Positions 18,260 through 26,075 of a stretch of DNA of 64,000 nt are shown piece by piece. A program made the position numbers and the translations under genes. Within the stretch, counting starts at the first letter, position 1; each line of letters starts with the position of its first letter. This DNA comes from Candidatus Pacearchaeota archaeon (GTDB lineage: Archaea; Nanobdellota; Nanobdellia; Pacearchaeales; GW2011-AR1), in NCBI GenBank assembly GCA_018303845.1, contig JAGVXH010000004.1:133165-197164 (forward strand), given 5' to 3'. The notes beneath the pieces are model-generated. The model saw only the letters and a program-made list of their open reading frames with translations, ran no database searches and was not told the DNA's origin.

Positions 18260-18971
18260 CTTGTCCTCCAGCATTCTTCAACGCATCCATCTGAATTTTT
18301 AGAATACCGCCACAAGCCTTTTTAGCCATTTCGATAGCAGCTTTAAGTTCATCAACAGAAATCTTCCCATCAAGTTGCAAAAGTGCAATTTCCTTAGTCC
18401 GCGAAGTCATAACAACAGGGATATCAGTCGAACCTTCACCATCATGGAAAGTCGAATCCTCATACTTATTCAAATCAACAACCAAAGTCTTATCAATCTT
18501 ACCAACACCAATAGCCGAAACCATTTCTCTCATGGGAATTCCAGCGTGAGCCAAAGCCAAAGCAGCAGCATTAATACCGGCAACACGAGTCCCAGCATCA
18601 GCCTGAGGAATCTGAACAAAAACATCAACTACAGTATTTGGAAAACCAGACAAATCAACAACAGAACTTAATGCCCATTCAGTAACCTTACTTATCTCTT
18701 CACTTCTTCTGTTCGGTCCAGGTCTAATCCTATCTTCAACAGAAAAAGGCATCATCCCGTAAGAAACTCTCAAAATCCCAGTCTTAGCATCCTGCATATG
18801 TTGTGGATGCAATGTTCTAGGTCCTCGAACAACAGCAATAGCCTTAGTCTTACCAGTCTCAAAGATAGCAGAGCCATCAGCACTAGGAACAACTCCAACT
18901 CTAGCCTTCATGGGACGAACCTCACTAAAACCTCTTCCGTCTTCTCGCTTAGTATAAATTCCTTCTGCCAT
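18252..18971 (-). CDS. rrp41: Archaeal exosome catalytic subunit Rrp41
   Basis: Phosphorolytic 3'-5' exoribonuclease and the catalytic half of the ring. Recognised by REDGRGFSEVRPMKA, ETGKTKAIAVVRGPR, RPGPNRRSEEISKV with the RNA-binding Arg pair, and QADAGTRVAGINAAALALA plus DLNKYEDS, which supply the phosphate- and metal-binding residues. Length (239) is typical. The last base of rrp4's stop overlaps its ATG. Confidence 0.96.
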   Translation of the reverse strand: MAEGIYTKREDGRGFSEVRPMKARVGVVPSADGSAIFETGKTKAIAVVRGPRTLHPQHMQDAKTGILRVSYGMMPFSVEDRIRPGPNRRSEEISKVTEWALSSVVDLSGFPNTVVDVFVQIPQADAGTRVAGINAAALALAHAGIPMREMVSAIGVGKIDKTLVVDLNKYEDSTFHDGEGSTDIPVVMTSRTKEIALLQLDGKISVDELKAAIEMAKKACGGILKIQMDALKNAGGQDE

Positions 18972-19699
18972 TATTCAAACTCCTCCTCATCGTCAGTATT
19001 CTCAGCAATAATCTCAACTTCACTAATTTCCAACCCCATTTCCTTAATCAAATTTCCAACTTTCTCAGTCAATCCAGGAAGAAGAACATTCTCGGCAATA
19101 AACTCAACGATTTTTTTCGCAGAAACTTCCTTGTCAGTATCTTTCCCAGAAATCCAAACCTTTCCATTCTGTCCAACAGTTACGTCACATCCAGTCGCGT
19201 CCTTAATCATCTTAACCATACTGCCTTCCTTTCCAATAATCCTTGGAACCTGATTAGCCCCAACAGAAACAATCATCCCGCCATCAATCTTGCCGTATCC
19301 TCTCATCTTCATAGAAACGTCGACTCCTCGAGATTTAACATCCCAAACCTTAACAATAACAGTCTCGCCAAAATTCAAAAATTCAGCCATTTCATTCTTG
19401 TTAACATATCTTGGAACTTCAGCTACGGGCAAAAAGGCATTTTGCGCCCCACCAAAATCAATCAACCAGCCATTAAAAGTAATATCAACAATAGTCCCAA
19501 TAATTGTATTCCCCCGTCGTGGATAATACGCCCCACTCACAGGAACAACTCTAACATGCTTCTCAAAAATATTTGCAATTCCCCAACGGTTAGCAACAAC
19601 GTCTACTCCGTCCCGATAAGCACCATCGCCAGGTAAGAATTCATTCCCAGAAACAATTACTTCTCCAGGTATTACAATTTGCCTTTTTTCCTTAGCCAT
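18971..19699 (-). CDS. rrp4: Archaeal exosome cap subunit Rrp4
   Basis: RNA-binding cap protein guiding substrates into the Rrp41-Rrp42 ring. Domains in order: N-terminal domain (VIPGEVIVSG, FLPGDGAYRDG), S1 domain about 60-135 (GTIVDITFNGWLIDFGG) and KH domain about 143-205 (GANQVPRIIGKEGSMVKMI with the GKEG loop). An acidic C-terminus follows. First gene of the rrp4-rrp41-rrp42-rpo6 run, with its own TATA box near 19790. Confidence 0.96.
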   Translation of the reverse strand: MAKEKRQIVIPGEVIVSGNEFLPGDGAYRDGVDVVANRWGIANIFEKHVRVVPVSGAYYPRRGNTIIGTIVDITFNGWLIDFGGAQNAFLPVAEVPRYVNKNEMAEFLNFGETVIVKVWDVKSRGVDVSMKMRGYGKIDGGMIVSVGANQVPRIIGKEGSMVKMIKDATGCDVTVGQNGKVWISGKDTDKEVSAKKIVEFIAENVLLPGLTEKVGNLIKEMGLEISEVEIIAENTDDEEEFE

Positions 19700-19787
19700 G
19701 TTTTTTGTTCGAGATAATCAGTATAATGCAGTCCTAGCGCCCATTGACGCCCAATTTTTTCTCGTATAATTAATTCTATAAAAAGTC

Positions 19788-19799
19788 TTTTATAAAGTT
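19788..19799 (-). promoter_or_regulatory. TATA box of the exosome operon
   Basis: Reads AACTTTATAAAA toward rrp4. Expected start near 19768 leaves a leader of about 70 nt. It separates rrp4 transcription from sdo1, which is adjacent in gene order but has a 197-nt gap. Confidence 0.55.
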
Positions 19800-19896
19800 T
19801 TCTACTACCTATTCAAAAAATCATAAAAAATAAAATAAAATCATTTCTGGCAAGTCCATAATTCTAGCTAAAGATGTAGCTTAAGTGGTAGTTTAC

Positions 19897-20568
19897 CTAT
19901 TGCTTAACTTCTTCCGACATCACACTTCCCGAAGTCGCCCCATTAACCTTATCATAAAAATCCATCAACAATCCCGAAGGCACCTCAACTACAACTTCCA
20001 AGTCCCCATTATTTCTCCAGTTCTCCTTAACCATAAACTCTTTCACAACCCCATAAGCCTTCCCAGAATGAATCGCAGGAATTAATAATTTAACCTTCTT
20101 CTTCTCAACTCTAACTGGCAAAACCTTTACCAACTGGTCCAAAATCTCCTGAACCTGTCCTTCAATGGGCTTATTCTTAACATTAACATGTGCTTCCTTC
20201 AAAGCCTTCATAATCCTATCCGGTGTATAAGGTCGCCCCTCAGGACTAACCGCGTTTCGAACCAAAAAATCCACAACCTGCTTATACTTCATGTCTTGTT
20301 CCTTATGCAAAAACTCCGTAGTCCGAACAACCTCGCCGCTCTTAATAATCTTCTCAGCAATCGCCATAAAGTCATTAGTTCCAAAATTACTCTCCAAATC
20401 ATCCATTGATGCCCTCTCCCCACTCTTCAAATTATGAAAAACAGCGTCATTCAAAACAGCCACGTTAATATTTCCCTCACCTTCAGCGACCTTTAACGCC
20501 TCATCCAAATCAACAAGAATCTCATAATGCTTCCCACTTTTCTTAATCCGTGCCGTAGTATTCACCAT
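19897..20568 (-). CDS. sdo1: SBDS/SDO1 ribosome maturation protein
   Basis: Orthologue of the Shwachman-Bodian-Diamond protein, which helps release the anti-association factor aIF6 from the large subunit (family knowledge). Three domains: the N-terminal FYSH domain (ARIKKSGKHYEILVD, AVFHNLKSGERAS), the central helical domain (KEQDMKYKQVVDFLVRNAV, GRPYTPDRIMKALKE), and a C-terminal ferredoxin-like domain (LPVRVEKKKVKLLIP). Length 223 is normal. The ATG and 12 further codons, plus 12 upstream bases, are duplicated exactly at 22655-22705. TATA-like ATATTTAAACC about 25-30 nt upstream suggests leaderless transcription. Confidence 0.95.
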   Translation of the reverse strand: MVNTTARIKKSGKHYEILVDLDEALKVAEGEGNINVAVLNDAVFHNLKSGERASMDDLESNFGTNDFMAIAEKIIKSGEVVRTTEFLHKEQDMKYKQVVDFLVRNAVSPEGRPYTPDRIMKALKEAHVNVKNKPIEGQVQEILDQLVKVLPVRVEKKKVKLLIPAIHSGKAYGVVKEFMVKENWRNNGDLEVVVEVPSGLLMDFYDKVNGATSGSVMSEEVKQ

Positions 20569-20580
20569 AATAGAAATAAA
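20530..20580. repeat. 51-bp direct repeat, copy A (sdo1 5' end)
   Basis: Bases 20530-20580 are identical to 22655-22705 and in the same orientation. They cover the first 13 codons of sdo1, its ATG and 12 upstream bases. The pair flanks 2,074 bp carrying two accessory genes. Confidence 0.95.
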
Positions 20581-20671
20581 GCTCCCAGGTTTAAATATAT
20601 ATGTAATAATAGATTAGAAATAGTTTGAGATTTATAAGATAATTAGGATAACACCACAGATTATAAGAAAC

Positions 20672-21667
20672 CTATTTTTCCCACTCTTTCAAACCATGCA
20701 GACTCAAGTTTATGTCACCTTTGCTCATGCCATTGTTTCTGCCAAAGAATAGTTCCATATTAGAATAAATTATACGAGAATTACTGACTCGGAATTCTGG
20801 ACTAATCCCAAAAGAACTTTCACTTTTACCTTTAAATAAAGTTAACATGCAATTATCAGAAGGCTTAAACCTTTTCTCATTTTCACATATTTTTTTGAAT
20901 CTTCCATTTTTATCAAGATATTTTTTCATATAATAAGAGACATTAAACTGAGGATTAATTAGAAAATCTTTATGCCCATTTTTTTTATCCAAGCACCCTT
21001 TTTGATGGGATGCTGCACCAATTACTTTCGTGACGGCTACATAAGTTGTATTTTCTATAGTATTATATTGTATATCATAAGGATAATTAGTTTCTATGCT
21101 GCCATTTGGTTCATTTGAAGGCAATACAACTGGATTAAGATTTTCATAGGATAACCAAGATCGCCTGTTTTTTTCGATAGCTTTTTCTGCCTCTTCATCT
21201 ATTCTTTTTTTCACTTCTGATTCATCTTGCACATAAAGAGAAAGTTTTTCCCCCAAACCGTTTTGAACTTCTAGTTCGAATATATTAGTATCTCTTTGAG
21301 CCATTGAAAGAATTTTTTCTAGTTTTTTCCCTCTATCTTGAAAAGTCTTGCCTCCATGACAATGTTCTTCCATAAAGTAGTAGTCTAAACTTTTAGTAAA
21401 CATTCCCCCCTTACTTATTACATCCAGTGTGGAATTTCTCACTGAAATATTATAACTTCCAAGAATCCAATCTGTCCCAGGAATCGTTCCATTATAGTTT
21501 CCTATCACAGCAATCTGTCCTTTGTCCGCATATAAAATATCCTTGGAACTACGATATTTTTCTAAAATTCTACATATCTCTGAATGACAAGGGTTTTTGG
21601 AAAATTCTCTAGAACTAAGTATAGATTCTACTTGTTTTTGAGCTAATTCTTTATTTGATATCTTCAT
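20672..21667 (-). CDS. Hypothetical protein, accessory, 331 residues
   Basis: Not recognised. A soluble protein without a signal peptide or membrane segments. It begins MKISNKELAQKQVESIL with a helical, charged first 40 residues, then a beta-rich region (VIGNYNGTIPGTDWILGSY), a charged helix (VKKRIDEEAEKAIEKNRR) and a C-terminal region ending GDINLSLHGLKEWEK. Single Cys and His residues (EEHCHGG, QKGCLDKK, NCMLTL) do not form a clear metal motif. It lies within the 2.07-kb segment bracketed by copies of the sdo1 5' end, convergent side by side with a TrmB-like regulator that points away from it, so the two share an 83-bp divergent control region (21668-21750). Regulation of this gene by that regulator is plausible. 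Confidence 0.65.
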   Translation of the reverse strand: MKISNKELAQKQVESILSSREFSKNPCHSEICRILEKYRSSKDILYADKGQIAVIGNYNGTIPGTDWILGSYNISVRNSTLDVISKGGMFTKSLDYYFMEEHCHGGKTFQDRGKKLEKILSMAQRDTNIFELEVQNGLGEKLSLYVQDESEVKKRIDEEAEKAIEKNRRSWLSYENLNPVVLPSNEPNGSIETNYPYDIQYNTIENTTYVAVTKVIGAASHQKGCLDKKNGHKDFLINPQFNVSYYMKKYLDKNGRFKKICENEKRFKPSDNCMLTLFKGKSESSFGISPEFRVSNSRIIYSNMELFFGRNNGMSKGDINLSLHGLKEWEK

Positions 21668-21750
21668 AATAAAATCAAAACCAATCCTTACTTAAACAAA
21701 ATCGCCCCCCAAAGGGGAACATTTAAATAAAACAAAACCCAGCAAAACAA

Positions 21751-22503
21751 ATGCAAAAAATATTAGAAGATATCGGCCTAACACCCGGCGAAGCAAAAGT
21801 ATATTTAGCATTGCTAGAACTAGGCGAAAGCAACGTCACCCCAATTGCAAAAAAATCAGAAGTCTCTCTATCTAAAATCTACTCAATAACAAATGGTCTA
21901 ATAAAAAAAGGACTAGTATCATCAATCATCAAAAACAAAGTAAAAAAATTTCACGCAGCACAACCAGAAAGAATAATAGAATACCTCAAAGAAAAAAGGA
22001 AGATCATAGAAAATGAAGAAAAAATAATCATAGAAAAACTTCCAGAGCTTAATCTAAAATATAACAACACAGAAGAAAAACCCATAGCAGAAGTTTACGA
22101 AGGGCTCAGAGGAATGAAAACCTTCTTCGAATATATCCTATTAAACACAAAAAGGGGTGAAACAATTTACGCCCTAGGAATTCCAAAAGAATCCTCAGAA
22201 AAATATGAAGCCTACTTCTTGCACGATTGGAATAAAAGAAGAATAAAAAAAGGAGTATTAAACAAAGTACTCTATAATGCTAATGCCCGAGAAGCCGGAG
22301 CTAAAAGAGCCAAGACTCAACTAATGCAACTCAAGTATCTCCCAGAAGAAATTAAAACGCCATCTTGGATTCAAATCGCAGGAGACGCAGTAGCGACAAT
22401 CCACGCAACAAAAACTCCAGTTTGCATAGTAGTCAAAAATAAAGATATCGCAGATTCACACAAATCATATTTCAATTATTTATGGAAAAAATCCAAATCA
22501 TAA
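21751..22503 (+). CDS. TrmB-family transcriptional regulator
   Basis: DNA-binding regulator. Residues 1-70 are a TrmB-type winged helix: ILEDIGLTPGEAKVYLALLE, then VTPIAKKSEVSLSKIYSITN as the recognition unit and GLIKKGLVSSIIKNKVKKF as the wing. A coiled linker follows (about 75-105), then an effector domain of the phospholipase D-like fold (YEGLRGMKTFFEYILLNT, DAVATIHATKTPVCIVV). It lacks the long sugar-binding C-terminus of full TrmB, so the ligand is unknown. It is the only plus-strand gene between psmA and rpsB. It diverges from the 331-residue gene and may autoregulate the shared control region. A large hairpin follows its stop. Confidence 0.88.
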   Translation: MQKILEDIGLTPGEAKVYLALLELGESNVTPIAKKSEVSLSKIYSITNGLIKKGLVSSIIKNKVKKFHAAQPERIIEYLKEKRKIIENEEKIIIEKLPELNLKYNNTEEKPIAEVYEGLRGMKTFFEYILLNTKRGETIYALGIPKESSEKYEAYFLHDWNKRRIKKGVLNKVLYNANAREAGAKRAKTQLMQLKYLPEEIKTPSWIQIAGDAVATIHATKTPVCIVVKNKDIADSHKSYFNYLWKKSKS

Positions 22504-22520
22504 TAACAATCTTTCAAAGT

Positions 22521-22564
22521 TTTCACAAGAAACCATGCGGCGAAGCCCATGATTTCTTGTGAAA
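22521..22564. terminator. Long hairpin after the TrmB-like gene
   Basis: tttcacaagaaa (22521-22532) pairs perfectly with tttcttgtgaaa (22553-22564), with an inner stem around ccatgcgg/cgaagcccatg, followed by taaaaatct. Position 18 nt after a stop codon supports a 3'-end or terminator role. Confidence 0.5.
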
Positions 22565-22609
22565 TAAAAATCTAATCTCTAAAAGCGAAGCACCCTAATC
22601 CCTAATTCC

Positions 22610-22705
22610 TCAGCGTGTAAGCGCTGCCCCGCTAACCTTCAAAATCTTAACACCCTTCCCACTTTTCTTAATCCGTGCCGTAGTATTCACCATAATAGAA
22701 ATAAA
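22610..22705 (-). pseudogene. Displaced sdo1 5' end joined to a psmA-like 3' end
   Basis: Bases 22655-22705 are an exact copy of the sdo1 upstream bases, ATG and first 13 codons (MVNTTARIKKSGK). The frame continues without break as GVKILKVSGAALTR and stops at 22610, giving a 27-residue open frame. The continuation resembles the end of psmA (GVEIFKLSGKG; 24 of 29 bases match the psmA 3' end near 23522-23550). The junction falls at a shared GAAG. It retains the sdo1 ATG, so a mini-peptide could be made, but I interpret it as a scar. Confidence 0.75.
22655..22705. repeat. 51-bp direct repeat, copy B
   Basis: Exact copy of 20530-20580. See copy A and the displaced-fragment entry. Confidence 0.95.
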
Positions 22706-22723
22706 TCTCTAACCTTTAAATAG

Positions 22724-23416
22724 TTATTCCAATAGTCCTCCCCTCTCCTTAATCTCTATAGCTCTCCTTCGTCTTTCTTCAGCAATATACTTAATAGGAT
22801 TTTCAGCATTAAAAAGAGAATGAAGTTCATCAAAAGAACGAATGGATCTAGACTCCTTCCCTCCCCATCCAGTTCTAATGGTCAAAGCAACCGAAGTTTT
22901 AATCTCTCCCAGAGGATCATCTTTATGATTAAATAAATAATGTCCAACAACAAGTCGAGTGTCTTCAGGAACATAAAAACCTATGGTACATGCACGAGAA
23001 GTTTTCCAATCCAAAAATTCAGAATAAACATTTAGTGTTTCTCCTACATATAATCGATGTCCTTCCCCTTCACTTACATCAATGCTAGCAGTCAATTTTT
23101 CAGCCTCACTCACAGTCATTTCCATAATATCCTCACAATGAATATTCTGCCTCTCAAGATGAATCTTATTACATCGAGTTCCCAAATCAGCAAGCCTAGA
23201 AAAATTATCTTTATCAAAACCCTTCTTGGTAAATAGAGCATCAACAACAGGATTAAGATAAGAAGCTTGAACTTCATACATAAACCCAGAAGTATTTTCT
23301 CTAAAACCATTCATAGAAAAATTAAAGTGAGAAGCATCTTTGATTGCGAATCTCGTGTGAACTCCATTCTTCCATTCTTGCTGCATTACAACATTAGGTA
23401 CAATAACATTATTCAT
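22724..23416 (-). CDS. Hypothetical protein, accessory, 230 residues
   Basis: Not recognised. The N-terminal half is beta-rich (FAIKDASHFNFSMNGFR, SGFMYEVQASYLNP) and the centre has GTRCNKIHLERQNIHCEDI. SEGEGHRLYVGETLNVYSEF and ACTIGFYVPEDTRLVVGHY follow. The C-terminus is basic and helical (EERRRRAIEIKERGG). No signal peptide. It is inserted between psmA and the displaced sdo1 5' end, so it splits the psmA-sdo1 linkage usual in archaea. The ATG lies exactly 22 nt from the shared 19-bp promoter element, which makes it independent of the psmA transcript. Confidence 0.65.
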   Translation of the reverse strand: MNNVIVPNVVMQQEWKNGVHTRFAIKDASHFNFSMNGFRENTSGFMYEVQASYLNPVVDALFTKKGFDKDNFSRLADLGTRCNKIHLERQNIHCEDIMEMTVSEAEKLTASIDVSEGEGHRLYVGETLNVYSEFLDWKTSRACTIGFYVPEDTRLVVGHYLFNHKDDPLGEIKTSVALTIRTGWGGKESRSIRSFDELHSLFNAENPIKYIAEERRRRAIEIKERGGLLE

Positions 23417-23438
23417 AAAACTAGGCTAGGCAAATTGT

Positions 23439-23457
23439 TTATAAAAATTATTATACT
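23439..23457 (-). promoter_or_regulatory. Shared 19-bp promoter element, copy 2
   Basis: ttataaaaattattatact on the plus strand; identical to 5239-5257 and 36541-36559 and 22 nt from the ATG at 23416. The sequences around the three copies are otherwise unrelated. Confidence 0.75.
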
Positions 23458-23507
23458 AAATTTTAAAATAAAAATCCGTGAAATCTGTGGCTAAATTTTT
23501 CTCTCAA

Positions 23508-24215
23508 CTATAACAAGCCCTTCCCGCTTAACTTAAAAATCTCAACACCCTTCTCGCCCTTGCTCAAAATCCCAGCATCAAATCTCTCAATATCAAAATC
23601 ATCCCCTTGCGCTTCTTTGAAAACTTCCAAAGCCAACTTCAAACCTTCTTTCGCAGTTAAGTTCTTTCTATACTTCTCCCTCAAAATCTTCCGAATCTTC
23701 TCATCATTTTCTCCAATCGCGTTAGCCTTATACCTCAAATAATTTCCAGTAATATCAGTCGTATACAAAACAGGCTCTCCATTAATCCCACCAAACATCA
23801 TAGAAACGCCAAAAGGTCGAGCCCCACCATACTGAGTAAACTGTTGCTTAACATCGGCAATATCCCGAACAATCGATTCCGTGCTAGGTTCCGAATCATA
23901 AGTCATCCGATGTTGCTGAGCAATAAGCCTTGCCTTATCAATCAAAACCCGAGCGTCCGAAGAAATCCCTGCCGAAACACAAATGATATGGTCATCAATC
24001 TCATTAATCTTATTAGCGCTTTCTTCAACAACCAAACTGTCTTTTTTCCGTCGGTCCGAAACAATTACAACCGCATCCTTACAGACAATCCCGACACTAG
24101 CAGAGCCAAGCCTAATCGTTTTCTCCGCGTATTCAACTTGCAAGATATGTCCATCAGGCGCAAACATAGTCGCAGCCCGGTCATACCCCATCTGCTGGTG
24201 CTGTATATCATCCAT
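23508..24215 (-). CDS. psmA: Proteasome alpha subunit
   Basis: Forms the outer rings of the 20S proteasome and gates substrate entry. The N-terminal gate and H0 helix read MGYDRAATMFAPDGHILQVEYA, here cited only by its core DGHILQVEYAEKT. VVIVSDRRKKDS, AGISSDARVLIDKARLIAQ and GARPFGVSMMFGG follow. It lacks the catalytic Thr of beta subunits. The start is the ATG at 24215 (MDDIQHQQMGYDRA); an upstream in-frame start is unlikely. Upstream is pop5, as in the conserved archaeal superoperon. Downstream, where sdo1 is expected, lies inserted accessory DNA. Confidence 0.95.
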   Translation of the reverse strand: MDDIQHQQMGYDRAATMFAPDGHILQVEYAEKTIRLGSASVGIVCKDAVVIVSDRRKKDSLVVEESANKINEIDDHIICVSAGISSDARVLIDKARLIAQQHRMTYDSEPSTESIVRDIADVKQQFTQYGGARPFGVSMMFGGINGEPVLYTTDITGNYLRYKANAIGENDEKIRKILREKYRKNLTAKEGLKLALEVFKEAQGDDFDIERFDAGILSKGEKGVEIFKLSGKGLL

Positions 24216-24287
24216 GCTAAAACAAAAACCCCACAACTTTTAAGTCTTTCCCTCTCGAAAAATCCACACATCCATAAAATCCGTGTC

Positions 24288-24602
24288 CTATTTTTTTTCT
24301 TTTAATCCACGAAGCGTCCCGCTAACTCTCTCAACCCTAATCCCAACCAAAGCAAGTCCAGCCCGAACCTCATCTAAACTCCCAACCAAACAACTTCCAA
24401 TAATATACCCATTCCCAATCTCCAGCTTAAAATCTCCAGCATCTAAATTAACTTTCATATAAGCGCTTCGAGCAAATCCCAAAATCCCAACATAATTCAA
24501 AATCGCCTTCTCAACATCCTCGTTTCTAGCCCTAACCAAAAAATACCTTCGCCTATCCCGAGCCGACGGCCGCAACCTCAATTTCTTTATCTTGCTCGCC
24601 AT
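24288..24602 (-). CDS. rnp2: RNase P protein Pop5 (Rnp2)
   Basis: Protein component of archaeal RNase P that pairs with Rpp30 and supports the catalytic domain of the RNA. 104 residues: LRLRPSARDRRRYFLVRAR, ILNYVGILGFARSAYMKVN, SLDEVRAGLALVGIRVERVSG and TLRGLKEKK, which match the Pop5 fold and its conserved C-terminal SGT-R-LK ending. It is next to psmA as in other archaea. The RNA partner is at 4370-4810 in the same window. Confidence 0.9.
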   Translation of the reverse strand: MASKIKKLRLRPSARDRRRYFLVRARNEDVEKAILNYVGILGFARSAYMKVNLDAGDFKLEIGNGYIIGSCLVGSLDEVRAGLALVGIRVERVSGTLRGLKEKK

Positions 24603-24603
24603 C

Positions 24604-26075
24604 TTATATCTTAAGCCCCAACCTTTTTAATTCCTTCTTAAGCTCCTCATCTTTTTCCTTCCTCATCTTCCTACGAGCCCTTTCTCTAATCCTCGCATTT
24701 TTCCTAGCTAGCCTATCTTCCTCATTACTCTTCAAAACCCAGAGAATAACTCCTCCAGAAATTACAACCAAGGCTACAAATAATAATTTATAAAAATAAA
24801 AATCTTGTATTTCATCGTCTCTTACAACAGGAGAGATAGGAGTTATCGAAGTATCATTTTCCTTTTGTAAAACCTCAGGCACTTCAATTATTTCAAAAAT
24901 CCTCATCACCGAAACATTGGCTTTCCTATTTGAGATACCATTTAACCTAATAGCCAAATCATAATAATTACTAGAACTCAAATTCAACTTCACCTCTTCT
25001 CTAACACTCAAATTCAAATTCAAAGGTTCACTCATAACAACAATTTCCGCATAATCCTTTCCAACTTTAGAAACCGTCAAGCTATGACTTCCAGACGGCA
25101 AATTAAAACTAATCTTATCATTTACTCCAATCAAAAAAGACTTGCCCATAAAAATTTCCTCAGGCCTAACTTCAATAACTTTCACACCAGAAGAAGAACC
25201 TCCGCCTCCACCGCCAGAACTAGATTGAGCATCAGTCGTAAAACTCCCAGAACTATTTACACAATTAGTCGCCTTATCACAAGACCGAACAACATAGGTA
25301 TATCCAGTAGAGGAACTTAAGCCCGAAATAGAAATCGAATGATTCGTTGCATACTCACTAGAATTAGACCAAGTCCCACCACTCATCCAAACAGAAGAAT
25401 TCGAAACCTCATCAGTAGTCCAAGAAATCACAGCCGAGCTCGTCGACGCATCAACACTCAAATCCGAAATCACAGGCAAGCTTACATCATACTCAATAGA
25501 AAAATTCACCCCATCTCCAACATCTGAATTATTATTTAACGCAACGCATCCCCATAAATAATCATCTTCTTCCAAAAACGTATAACTAAAATTCGTAGTA
25601 TTTTCTAGTCCAGAAATATTCCTACTTTCATTTCTAATTAGGTCCCCAGAAGAATTCCAAATTCTAAAACTTATATTCGCCAACTCATAAGCTACATCAG
25701 TTCTGGCAACACAACTAAAATTAGTCACATTAACATTAGTATAACTTTCATTAACAGGTGAATTCAAATCAACAACAATCTCTCCAATCGTCAAACTGAA
25801 ATTGTCCGCAGCACTCCCAAAATTTCCCAAAACATCCTCGACAAAACAATTCCAAACATATTCTCCCTTGGGCAAATCAATTAAATTAAAATTCGTCTCA
25901 TTAGTGGTCCCGCTCAAATCTCGCGTTCCATTATAATAAATTTCAGAAGAATTCCAAATCCTAAAAGTTACATTAGCAAGCTGCCAGTCGCTAGCATTAC
26001 AAATAAAACTCTGATTCAAACTTAAATTGATATTGTTATTCAAGGGCGAAACAAGAGAAACATCTGGAAAGTAAA
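24604..26075 (-). CDS. C-terminal part of a frameshifted subtilase: beta domains and membrane anchor
   Basis: This open frame continues the subtilase at 26036-27247 in another frame. After DVSLVSPLNNNINLSL come two Ig-like repeats (ANVTFRIWNSSE and ANISFRIWNSSG, each with Cys pairs and many N-x-S/T sites), a fibronectin type III-like domain (SSAVISWTTDEVSNSSVW), a Gly/Ser linker, a further beta domain, a membrane helix (LLFVALVVISGGVILWVL) and a Lys/Arg-rich cytoplasmic tail. It has no export signal or ribosome site of its own. Loss of one T in GCTTTACTTT (26068-26077) would join the two as VYDAYFPDVSLVSP. The upper end given is the point of frame change. It is either a pseudogene, a sequencing error or recoded. 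Confidence 0.75.
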
